From Deltaproteobacteria bacterium (GTDB lineage: Bacteria; JADJOY01): a stretch of 12,604 nucleotides of DNA. The stretch is from positions 1-12,604 of the forward strand of contig JADJOY010000059.1 in assembly GCA_016713535.1 (NCBI GenBank), read 5' to 3'. Below, in pieces: positions 6,783 to 12,604 of this stretch. Position numbers and translations under genes: made by a program. Numbering within the stretch: the first letter of the stretch is position 1; the number at the start of each line of letters is the position of its first letter. The notes under the pieces are model-generated. The model was given only the letters and a program-made list of their open reading frames with translations, had not been told where the DNA came from and made no database searches.

Positions 6783-7119
6783 TGCACCGCCACGGGCTCG
6801 TGATCGGGAAGTTCTATCCCCGCACGCCGGGCACCAGCACCTGGTGCGAGCCGCCGCGAGCGGCGCGCGACGGGTCACGGTGGTGGTGATGGCGGCGCGC
6901 GTCGAGAGCCTCGCGCTCGAGCGCCGCGTGGCCTGGCTGCGCGAGATCCACGCCGACGAGCCCAACGTGACCGTGACCGGAATCGGCGACGACCACCCGG
7001 TCGACCTCACCAGCGACGCGGTGTGGAACGCGCACGTGGCACTCATGCGAGAGGCCGTCGCGGGCGTGACCGACGAGCCTCCCGACGCGGTCTTCACGTC
7101 CGAGGTCTACGGCGACTAG
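6782..7119 (+). CDS. nadR: NadR-like NMN adenylyltransferase domain (5' part; disrupted by a one-base loss and a TAG)
   Basis: The ATG at 6782 overlaps the pnuC stop. The protein starts MHRHGLVIGKFYP and then leaves frame: adding one C to the CCCC run at 6818-6821 restores FYPPHAGHQHLVRAAASGARRVTVVVMA, the exact nucleotidyltransferase motif of NadR (P-P-H-A-G-H). The restored frame continues through VAWLREIHADEPNVTV and DDHPVDLTSDAVWNAHVALM to DAVFTSEVYGD, where TAG at 7117-7119 replaces a glutamate codon (NadR family SEVYGDELA). This domain transfers AMP from ATP to nicotinamide mononucleotide to make NAD. There is no helix-turn-helix repressor domain before it, so this is the short NadR form without the transcriptional domain of the enterobacterial protein. 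As written, only an aberrant product would be made. Confidence 0.75.
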
Positions 7120-7872
7120 CTGGCCCGGCGCCTCGGCGCGCGCCACGTCGCCGTCGATCCAGCACGCGCCGCGTTCCCGGTCTCCGGGAGCGCCGTGCGC
7201 GAGGACCCGGTCGCCCACTGGCACGCGCTCGCGCCGTGCGTGCGCGAGCACCTCGCGTGGCGAGTGGTGCTGGTGGGCGCCGAGTCGACCGGCAAGACCA
7301 CCCTCGCCGCCGAGCTCGCGGCGAAGCTCGCGGCGCGCGGCGGCGCTTGGAGCGACTGCACCTGGGTGCCGGAGATCGGCCGCGACTACACCGTCGAGAA
7401 GCTCGAGGCCGCGCGCGAAGGAGCGGCGGGCACCACCACCGCCATGGAAGACCTGGTGTGGACGAGCAGCGACTTCGTGGCGATCGCGCGCGCGCAAGGC
7501 GAGCACGAGCGCCGCCACGCGCGCGCCGGCGCGCCGGTGCTGATCTGCGACACCGATGCCTTCGCCACCGCGGTGTGGCACGAGCGCTACGTCGGCCAGC
7601 GCTCCGCCGCGACCGAGGCGCTCGGCGACGCGGCGCCCTATCACCTCTATCTGCTGACCCACGACGCCGACGTGCCGTTCGTGCAGGATGGAGTGCGCGA
7701 CGGCGAGGCGATCCGGCGCTGGATGACCGAGCGCTTCGCCACGCGGCTGACCGAGGACGGACGACGCTGGCGATGGCTGCGCGGAAACCGCACCGAACGC
7801 ATCGAGCGCGCGCACGCGACCATCGACGAGCTCCTCTCCGGCGGGTGGGGATTCGCGCCCCCGCTCGGATGA
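7120..7872 (+). CDS. nadR: NadR-like ribosylnicotinamide kinase domain (3' part of the same gene)
   Basis: This is in frame with the 5' part after the TAG: LARRLGARHVAVDPARAAFPVSGSAVRED (outlined) completes the adenylyltransferase domain with its S-G-S-x-x-R ATP-binding motif. A P-loop kinase follows: GAESTGKTT Walker A near 7278-7304, then WVPEIGRDYT, DFVAIARAQGEHE and the substrate-site segment CDTDAFATAVWHERYVG, all typical of the nicotinamide riboside kinase half of NadR. This half phosphorylates nicotinamide riboside arriving through PnuC. The whole repaired gene would encode about 363 residues, right for a NadR lacking the N-terminal DNA-binding domain. If read alone, GTG at 7195 would give a 225-residue kinase. 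The stop is 43 bases before the MoxR start. Confidence 0.8.
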   Translation: MARRLGARHVAVDPARAAFPVSGSAVREDPVAHWHALAPCVREHLAWRVVLVGAESTGKTTLAAELAAKLAARGGAWSDCTWVPEIGRDYTVEKLEAAREGAAGTTTAMEDLVWTSSDFVAIARAQGEHERRHARAGAPVLICDTDAFATAVWHERYVGQRSAATEALGDAAPYHLYLLTHDADVPFVQDGVRDGEAIRRWMTERFATRLTEDGRRWRWLRGNRTERIERAHATIDELLSGGWGFAPPLG

Positions 7873-7905
7873 GCCGCGCGCCGCGAGCCCGCCCACCGAG
7901 ACACC

Positions 7906-7911
7906 AGGAGG
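7906..7911 (+). promoter_or_regulatory. Shine-Dalgarno AGGAGG for the MoxR gene
   Basis: AGGAGG is followed by CCCC and the GTG at 7916. It is the strongest ribosome-binding site in the window and fixes the start of the MoxR ATPase. Confidence 0.7.
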
Positions 7912-7915
7912 CCCC

Positions 7916-9409
7916 GTGAAGGAACGTCACAGCCAGGTCAGCGAGGCGCCGACCCTCCCTCACCGTGCCGAGGGGCCGCGCCCGTTCGACGTCGCCGACC
8001 TCTACGCGGGGGCCTTCGGCGAGGCCGCGCCGCGCGACACCTCCACCCAGGACCTCTCGGAGAAGCTTCGCCAGGCGTACTTCTGGATCGTGAACCACGC
8101 GATCATCAGCCCGTTCTACGACATCGAGTACCTCGACACTCCGCCGCCGGTGTTCGTCCTCGGCGAGCACAAGGCGCGCGTCACGCTCCCGACCGCGCAG
8201 AGCTACTCGAGCTACGTGCTGCTGCCGCTGCTGAACCTCGCGGCGCGGCGGCGCTGCCTGCTGGTGGGCGGGCCCGGGCGCGGCAAGACCGCGATCGCTA
8301 CGCTGCTCGGATTGCTCGCCGGCTACACCCAGCGCGAGATGAAGCAGGGCATCCAGCACGGCCAGCCGCAGATGACGATCGCCGACCTGCTCGGCAACCC
8401 GCTGCCCTCATCCATGGTCTCGGCGAAGACCATGGACGAGATCCAGATCGCGTGGCGGCGCTGGCTCGGCATGCGGGTCAAGATCATCGACGAGTACAAC
8501 CGCATCCCCACCCGCACCCAGTCGGCGCTGCTCACGGTGATGGCCGACGACTACGCCGAGATCTACGACCAGGTCTACGAGTGCCCACCCGCCGCCTGGT
8601 ACCTGACCGCCAACGACGACGCCGGCGGCGGCACCTACCAGGTGATCGAGGCGCTGCGCGACCGCATCGACGTCGTGGTGAAGGCGCTCCACTTCAACAC
8701 GCGCTTCCTCCCCGAGCTCCTCGATCGCATCGAGGGCGGCTTTCGCCCCGAGGACGTCGTGCCGCCCGAGCTCGTGTTCACGCCCGGCGAGCTCGACCGC
8801 ATGGACAAGGCGATCCGTGCGGTGCGCGTCCCCGAGCCGCTTCTGGCGCGCATCGAGTTCTTCGCCGCCGAGTTCGAGTTCTTCGAGCCCGCGGCGCGCC
8901 AGATCGAGTACATGACCAAGGACACCGTGAAGGTCACGGCGGTGCCGTGGGAGACGTTCACCGAGGGACGCGACGTCGCGATCACCGGCGCGCAGACGCG
9001 CAACGGGCTCTCGGTGCGCGCGCTCATGACCTGCCTCACCTTCGCCAAGGCGATGGCGTGGTTCCGCGGCCACGCCGAGGTCGCCTTCGAGGACGTGCGC
9101 CAGATCCTGCCCTTCGTGCTCCACGACAAGCTGGTCCAGCACAAGGACGCTCCGTTCTTCGACGCCGCGGAGAACGCGGCCTACCGCTCCGACCTGGTGA
9201 GCTGGATCCGCGCGCTCTTCGACCGCACCAGCGCCGAGTACGACCGCCTCGGGCGTGACCAGCGCGACCCGATCCGCGACCTCCTCGCCGACCTCGACCG
9301 CGGGCTCGACCAGGTGGACGAGCGCACCGTCGACACCCGCCTCGCGGCCATCGAGCGCGCGCTGCGCGAGATCGAGAAAGGCGGCAAGCTCTACGGCCAC
9401 CTCTTCTGA
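7916..9409 (+). CDS. MoxR-family AAA+ ATPase
   Basis: 497 residues from GTG at 7916. An N-terminal extension of about 95 residues precedes the AAA+ core. Walker A is GGPGRGKT (118-125), Walker B is KIIDEYNRIP (189-198, acidic pair D192-E193), sensor 1 is TAND (231-234), the arginine-finger-like segment is ALRDRID (246-252), and sensor 2 lies in LSVRALMTCLTFAKAMAWFRG (from 365). The insert between Walker A and B (QMTIADLLGNPLPSS) fits the MoxR/RavA clade. Residues about 410-497 are helical and acidic/basic, a possible partner-binding tail. MoxR proteins form hexamers and remodel or load partner proteins, nearly always with a vWA protein from the same operon; a vWA gene lies two genes downstream here. 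The next coding frame begins four bases after the stop, indicating one transcription unit. Confidence 0.9.
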   Translation: MKERHSQVSEAPTLPHRAEGPRPFDVADLYAGAFGEAAPRDTSTQDLSEKLRQAYFWIVNHAIISPFYDIEYLDTPPPVFVLGEHKARVTLPTAQSYSSYVLLPLLNLAARRRCLLVGGPGRGKTAIATLLGLLAGYTQREMKQGIQHGQPQMTIADLLGNPLPSSMVSAKTMDEIQIAWRRWLGMRVKIIDEYNRIPTRTQSALLTVMADDYAEIYDQVYECPPAAWYLTANDDAGGGTYQVIEALRDRIDVVVKALHFNTRFLPELLDRIEGGFRPEDVVPPELVFTPGELDRMDKAIRAVRVPEPLLARIEFFAAEFEFFEPAARQIEYMTKDTVKVTAVPWETFTEGRDVAITGAQTRNGLSVRALMTCLTFAKAMAWFRGHAEVAFEDVRQILPFVLHDKLVQHKDAPFFDAAENAAYRSDLVSWIRALFDRTSAEYDRLGRDQRDPIRDLLADLDRGLDQVDERTVDTRLAAIERALREIEKGGKLYGHLF

Positions 9410-9413
9410 CGAC

Positions 9414-9479
9414 GTGCTCGCCCTCAAGTACCTCCATCAGCGCTACACCAACTACCGGGCCTGGCTACGATGCCGGTGA
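9414..9479 (+). CDS. Short coding frame directly after MoxR (separate 21-residue ORF or frameshifted N-terminus of the next gene)
   Basis: GTG at 9414, four bases after the MoxR stop, reads VLALKYLHQRYTNYRAWLRCR and ends with TGA at 9477-9479, overlapping the ATG of the next gene (9470) by ten bases. Almost every third codon position is G or C, while the other two frames score poorly, so this stretch is coding in this frame. Either it is a tiny translationally coupled ORF, or a one-base loss near 9470 has split off the true N-terminus of the 331-residue protein. Other frame lesions in this window make the second option credible. Confidence 0.45.
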   Translation: MLALKYLHQRYTNYRAWLRCR

Positions 9480-10465
9480 GCGAGCGCTTTCGCGCGGTGC
9501 TGGAGGCGCGCCGCGAGTCGCTCAACGAGCGCTTCGCGCGCCGCGGCAAGAACCTCGACCCGCGGGCGTTCCTCGAGTACCTGCGCCGCACCGCCGATCC
9601 GCTGGTGGACGCGGCGGGCGACGGCGCGGCCGAGCTCGTCGCGACCACGCTCTTCGACCTCGGCCTGGTGGCGCTCGAACGCGGGCTCGTCGGTTCGGGC
9701 GACGAGGCGGGCGCACCGAGCCCGTTCGAGGCCGCGCTGGTCGCAGCGCTGCCGCACATGGAGCGCCACTGGACCAGCGCCCCCGCGATCGTGACCCGCG
9801 CGGCCGCCAACGGCTACGAGCACCTGCGGCGCGCGCTCGACGATCGGCGTGCCGCCGAGTGGCTGGGCGCGTGGGCCGCAGTCGCTGGCGGTTGCGCCTC
9901 TCGCGACGAGCTCCTCGACGCCGGCCTGGTGCTCGCATGGAAGGCGGGGCTCGCGGAAGCGCGGCGCCAGGCGCTGGCGTGCGTCGCCGCACGAGGCGCC
10001 GCGTTCGCGAAGGTGACGCTCGGCGCGATCGCGGTCGACGCCCGCCCGGAGCGACGCTTCGTGGCGCCCGACGCCGAAGCCGACACCGCCGTCGAGCTCG
10101 CCGCGATCACGCGCGTGGGAGGCTTCCGTGGCTTCGGCGGCCCGTTCCGGGTGCCACCCACGGTGGCGGCGGTCGGCGAGCAGCTCGTCGCCAGCGACGG
10201 TGAGGCGCTCGTTGTCCTCCACGCGGACGTCTTCGGCGCCCGCGTCCTGCCCGCGCCTTGGGCGCGCGACGCCGCCGCCCTCACCCAGAGCGGCGCCGCG
10301 ATCTGCCACTCCGACGAGATCGCCAAGCGCGGCTTCGGCGCCTTCGTCCTCGACCACTTCCGCGACGTCACCTCCGTCGCCTCCGCGGGTGGCCTCGCCG
10401 CCGTCACCACCGCGGACAGCCACCACGTCGCCATCGTCGGCTGGCGCGCACGGACACACCCGTGA
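9470..10465 (+). CDS. MoxR-operon protein of unknown function
   Basis: 331 residues from ATG at 9470; the true N-terminus may lie at 9414 if a base is missing. I do not recognise the family. Residues 1-55 are charged and helical (SERFRAVLEARRESLNERFARRGK). Residues about 60-215 are alanine/leucine-rich helices (TTLFDLGLVALERGLV, LRRALDDRRAAEWLGAWAAVAGG), suggesting a helical-repeat scaffold. From about 220 the composition turns to beta-strand (RVGGFRGFGGPFRVPPTVAAVG, EALVVLHADVFGARVLPAPW, HVAIVGWRART), a compact beta-rich C-terminal domain. There is no signal peptide or membrane helix. Its position between MoxR and a vWA protein suggests an adaptor, substrate or regulator of that pair; beta-propeller-type third partners are known in some MoxR-vWA systems, but I cannot claim a propeller here. 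Confidence 0.75.
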   Translation: MPVSERFRAVLEARRESLNERFARRGKNLDPRAFLEYLRRTADPLVDAAGDGAAELVATTLFDLGLVALERGLVGSGDEAGAPSPFEAALVAALPHMERHWTSAPAIVTRAAANGYEHLRRALDDRRAAEWLGAWAAVAGGCASRDELLDAGLVLAWKAGLAEARRQALACVAARGAAFAKVTLGAIAVDARPERRFVAPDAEADTAVELAAITRVGGFRGFGGPFRVPPTVAAVGEQLVASDGEALVVLHADVFGARVLPAPWARDAAALTQSGAAICHSDEIAKRGFGAFVLDHFRDVTSVASAGGLAAVTTADSHHVAIVGWRARTHP

Positions 10466-10480
10466 GCAGACCGACCTCCT

Positions 10481-10514
10481 CTCCCCTTCGGAGGGCCCGA
10501 CTCCCGTCGGGCCG
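10481..10514 (+). repeat. Stem-loop repeat, copy 1 (direct)
   Basis: A 34-base unit. Its core hairpin is GGCCCGAC (10494-10501), loop TCCC, GTCGGGCC (10506-10513), preceded by CTCCCCTTCGGA. It matches the copy at 10577-10610 in 32 of 34 positions; the two differences are a flanking T/C and the last loop base. It begins 15 bases after the stop of the unknown MoxR-operon gene and could serve as its terminator or as a REP-like element. Confidence 0.8.
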
Positions 10515-10529
10515 TGCCGGCATCGCCGC

Positions 10530-10556
10530 GGACCGCCAGGAGGCGGTCCCTCCGAG
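10530..10556 (-). repeat. Stem-loop repeat, copy 2 (inverted, stem changed by compensatory substitutions)
   Basis: Hairpin GGACCGCC (10530-10537), loop AGGA, GGCGGTCC (10542-10549), then CTCCGAG. Read on the minus strand it is CTCGGAG, 8-base stem, loop TCCT, 8-base stem: the layout of copies 1 and 3. The stem interior changes from GGCCCGAC/GTCGGGCC to GGACCGCC/GGCGGTCC with pairing kept throughout. Confidence 0.75.
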
Positions 10557-10576
10557 CCGAGGCAACGCGACCTTCG

Positions 10577-10610
10577 CTCCCCCTCGGAGGGCCCGACTCC
10601 TGTCGGGCCG
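10577..10610 (+). repeat. Stem-loop repeat, copy 3 (direct)
   Basis: This has the same layout and orientation as copy 1: flank CTCCCCCTCGGA, stem GGCCCGAC (10590-10597), loop TCCT, stem GTCGGGCC (10602-10609). It is followed by GGTCTTTCCCC, a weak T-run, so this copy looks most like an intrinsic terminator. It lies 46 bases before the start of the metallopeptidase-vWA gene. Confidence 0.8.
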
Positions 10611-10655
10611 GTCTTTCCCCTCGTATCCGCGCCTGGCACGCGCACGGGTCGCCGC

Positions 10656-11645
10656 GTGAGCGGACTCGACGCGCTCCAGGCGAAGTTCGAGGCCGCGTGG
10701 CCGGCGGCGCTCGCCGCCTACAGCCCGTACACCCGGCTGCCCGAGCCGATCTGGTGCCGAACGCGCGAGGACGAGAAGCGCGAGGGCCTCGAGGGCTCGT
10801 TCGCGATGATCCGCATGAAGGACGACCGCATCGTGGTCAGCCTCCGCGAGGTCGCGATCCGCGACCTCGGCGACCACGCCCAGGCGATCCTCGCCCACGA
10901 GGTCGGCCACTACGTCCACGCGCCCGGCACCCTCGAGGCGCAGGTGCGGCTCCTCGACCGCATCCGCCGCACGTTGCCGCCCGAGCTGCGTTCGCACGCG
11001 GCGCTGGTGGCCAACCTCTACACCGACCTGCTGCTCAACGACCGCCTGCAGCGCAGCGGCGCCGCCGACGTGGCCGCGGTCTACAAGGCGCTCCGCAACG
11101 ACGGCGGCGACCCGCTGTGGACGTGGTACGCGCGCACCTACGAGCGGCTGTGGGCGCTGCCGAGCAACACCCTCACGCAGCCGCCCAAGAGCGAGCTGGA
11201 GCTCGACGCCGACCTCGGCGCGCGCCTGATCCGCCACTTCCGCGACCACTGGCTCGACGGCGCCGCCGAGTTCGCGCTCTTGGTCGAGCGCTACCTTCCC
11301 GACATGGGGCGCACCAAGCCGCTCCTACCGCCGTGGATCGACATGACCGGCGACGGCGTCGGCGTGGGCGATCGCATCCCCGACGGCTTCACCGAGGACG
11401 ACTTCGACCCCGAGAAGGTGAAGCACCCGATGTACGACGAGCGCCTGAACGGCGGCATGGCCGGCGGCGAGCCGAAGAAGGACGGCAAGGCCGAAGCCGG
11501 GGGCGACGGCGACACCCAGAAGGAATCCGGCGCCGACGGCGGCAAAGCCACCCGCGGCGACGGTCGCCCCGACACCCGCACCGTCACGCGCGGCCCGGCC
11601 GAGTGGCTCGAGCTCATGAAGGCCGCGGGCGTGAAGCGCGAGCCC
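10656..11645 (+). CDS. Zincin-like metallopeptidase domain, N-terminal part of a metallopeptidase-vWA protein (frameshifted)
   Basis: GTG at 10656 is the best start; no strong ribosome-binding site is visible. Residues 81-85 are H-E-V-G-H in AQAILAHEVGHYVHAPG, the HEXXH zinc site of zincin peptidases. LVANLYTDLLLNDRL (117-131) is a likely helix carrying the third ligand, as in putative metallopeptidase domains paired with vWA-like domains (DUF2201-type). Residues about 150-265 include WYARTYERLWALPSN and the acidic stretch FTEDDFDPEKVKHPMYDERL. Residues 268-308 are a Gly/Lys/Glu-rich flexible linker. After VKREP (about 326-330) the frame is lost: removing one C from CCC at 11643-11645 restores SELLGHYYRELAMPHV, joining the vWA part. 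The unrepaired frame stays open to the window end and would give a false arginine-rich tail. Confidence 0.75.
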
Positions 11646-12465
11646 GTCCGAGCTCCTCGGCCACTACTACCGCGAGCTCGCGATGCCGCATGTGATCCCG
11701 TTCCCCAGCCAGAAGATCGAGCACGCCGGCGATCCGCTCCCCGAGGGCCTCGACCCCTGGGAAGCGGGCGGCCCGCTCGAGCGCATCGACTGGAACGAGA
11801 CCCTGGTGCGCAGCCCGGTGGTGATCCCGGGCGTCACCACCGTGGAGCGCAGCTACGGCGTCGCCGAGGGCGGCGAGCCCGAGCGCCGCGTTCCCGATCT
11901 CTACGTCGGCATCGACTGCTCGGGCTCGATGGGGAACCCCGCCTACCAGCTCTCGTATCCGGTGGTGGCCGGCGTGGTGCTGGTGCTGAGCGCCCTGCGC
12001 GCGGGCGCGCGGGTGATGGCGTGCCTGTCGGGCGAGTGGCTCGGCAACGGCAAGTTCACCGAGACCCCGGGCTTCGTGCGCGACGAGAAGAAGCTCCTCG
12101 GCGTGCTCACGGACTATCTCGGCACCGGCGCCTCGTTCGGGCTGCCGAGGCTCGTGCAGACGTTCGTCCAGGGGCCGCCGCGCAAGCGCCCCGCTCACGT
12201 CCTGGTGGTGAGCGACTCGGACCTCTTCGGCGAGATCGACGGCACCCAGAACGGCTGGGAGCTCGCGAAGCGGGCGGTGGACCGCGCCGGCGGCGGTGCC
12301 ACCGCGGTGCTCAGGCTCGACGACTCGAGCGGGCATCGAAAGTGGCTCGCGAACATGGAGGCCGCGGGCTTCGACTGCCACCTCGTCGCCAGCGAGGCCG
12401 AGCTGGTCGAGTTCGCGCGCGCCTTCGCGCGCAAGACGTTCCACCTGGAAGGGGGTCTCTCGTGA
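11644..12465 (+). CDS. vWA domain, C-terminal part of the metallopeptidase-vWA protein
   Basis: The coding signal in this frame begins at SELLGHYYRELA, before the ATG at 11683, which shows that the vWA part belongs to the upstream reading frame; together they make about 602 residues. The MIDAS metal site is visible: D-C-S-G-S in LYVGIDCSGSMGNP (D420, S422, S424 of the repaired protein), a threonine candidate in DYLGTGASFG, and an aspartate in VLVVSDSDLFGEIDG. MIDAS vWA domains bind Mg2+ and partner proteins, and in MoxR operons they are the usual partner of the ATPase. The last strand/helix (DCHLVASEAELVEFARAFARKTF) completes the fold. The TGA at 12463-12465 overlaps the next GTG by three bases. 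If ATG 11683 were used alone, a 260-residue vWA protein would result. Confidence 0.85.
   Translation, partial: PSELLGHYYRELAMPHVIPFPSQKIEHAGDPLPEGLDPWEAGGPLERIDWNETLVRSPVVIPGVTTVERSYGVAEGGEPERRVPDLYVGIDCSGSMGNPAYQLSYPVVAGVVLVLSALRAGARVMACLSGEWLGNGKFTETPGFVRDEKKLLGVLTDYLGTGASFGLPRLVQTFVQGPPRKRPAHVLVVSDSDLFGEIDGTQNGWELAKRAVDRAGGGATAVLRLDDSSGHRKWLANMEAAGFDCHLVASEAELVEFARAFARKTFHLEGGLS
12447..12455 (+). promoter_or_regulatory. Shine-Dalgarno-like GGAAGGGGG for the last gene
   Basis: A purine-rich run ends six bases before the GTG at 12462, inside the end of the vWA coding region. It supports the start and translational coupling. Confidence 0.5.
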
Positions 12466-12604
12466 GCGTCAGCGTCGAGCACCTCTGCGATCGGCTCGCC
12501 GAGGCGCCTGCGATCTTCCAGAGCTCGGTGGATCCGGCCGAGCCCGGCTCGGTGCGGATCGCGGCGGTGGTCGGCGACCTGTTCCGCGACCGCGGGTCGC
12601 GCCC
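12462..12604 (+). CDS. Fourth gene of the MoxR operon, 3' end outside the window
   Basis: GTG at 12462 overlaps the vWA stop (GTGA). Only 47 residues are visible, VSVSVEHLCDRLAEAPAIFQ and on to GDLFRDRGSRP, with strong G/C third-position bias and no stop. The family cannot be identified. Its coupling to the vWA gene makes it a likely component of the same system. Confidence 0.7.
   Translation, partial: MSVSVEHLCDRLAEAPAIFQSSVDPAEPGSVRIAAVVGDLFRDRGSR

Noticed and set aside
10481-10610. CRISPR array
   Set aside because: There are only three units, one inverted, and the spacing does not match CRISPR repeats and spacers. The structure is that of stem-loop repeats.
10656-12604. Single open frame across the metallopeptidase, vWA region and fourth gene
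   Set aside because: It is open by chance after the extra C at 11643-11645. Between about 11646 and 12461 it reads an arginine-rich shadow of the vWA frame.

Overview
The window is very GC-rich (about 70% or more), tightly packed, and has almost pure G/C third codon positions. Genes lie on both strands, with a minus-strand secreted glycosidase, a patatin lipase and a MoxR/von Willebrand A (vWA) operon. This fits a free-living high-GC bacterium, most likely a myxobacterial or other former-deltaproteobacterial lineage. The lineage is inferred from style and gene content; there is no marker gene. I see no rRNA, tRNA, CRISPR array, transposase or integrase.

Layout. 1-796 (+): the end of a serine hydrolase of the alpha/beta fold. 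768-2792 (-): a secreted glycoside hydrolase with a C-terminal beta-rich, CBM9/DOMON-like region, convergent with and slightly overlapping the hydrolase. 2882-4474 (+): a zinc-ribbon protein with a C-terminal TPR domain, interrupted by an in-frame TGA. 4535-5746 (-): a patatin-like phospholipase, convergent with the TPR gene, with a hairpin in the 60-base gap. 5747-6110: about 360 bases with no confident gene. 6111-7872 (+): an NAD salvage pair, pnuC (nicotinamide riboside importer) and a nadR-like fused NMN adenylyltransferase/riboside kinase, whose reading frame carries a one-base loss and a TAG. 7916 to the window end (+): an operon of a MoxR-family AAA+ ATPase, a 331-residue protein of unknown function, a zincin-like metallopeptidase fused to a vWA domain (frameshifted in this sequence), and the start of a further gene.

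How the genes work together. PnuC imports nicotinamide riboside, and the NadR-like enzyme phosphorylates and adenylates it to NAD. The MoxR operon looks like a chaperone/effector module: MoxR AAA+ ATPases typically act with vWA partners that bind metal through a MIDAS site. Here the vWA protein also carries an HEXXH metallopeptidase-like domain, and an uncharacterised protein sits between the two. This is the best candidate for a poorly described system in the window.

A 130-base island between the unknown gene and the metallopeptidase-vWA gene holds three stem-loop repeats in alternating orientation. Their stems differ by compensatory base changes while the loop and one flank are conserved.

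Caution: at least four reading-frame lesions occur (TGA at 3899, loss of a C near 6818, TAG at 7117, extra C near 11643), and a fifth is suspected near 9470. Coding statistics continue across each one. Two fall in short C runs. Sequence error in a draft assembly is the simplest explanation, so damaged genes are listed as two pieces that belong to one original gene.
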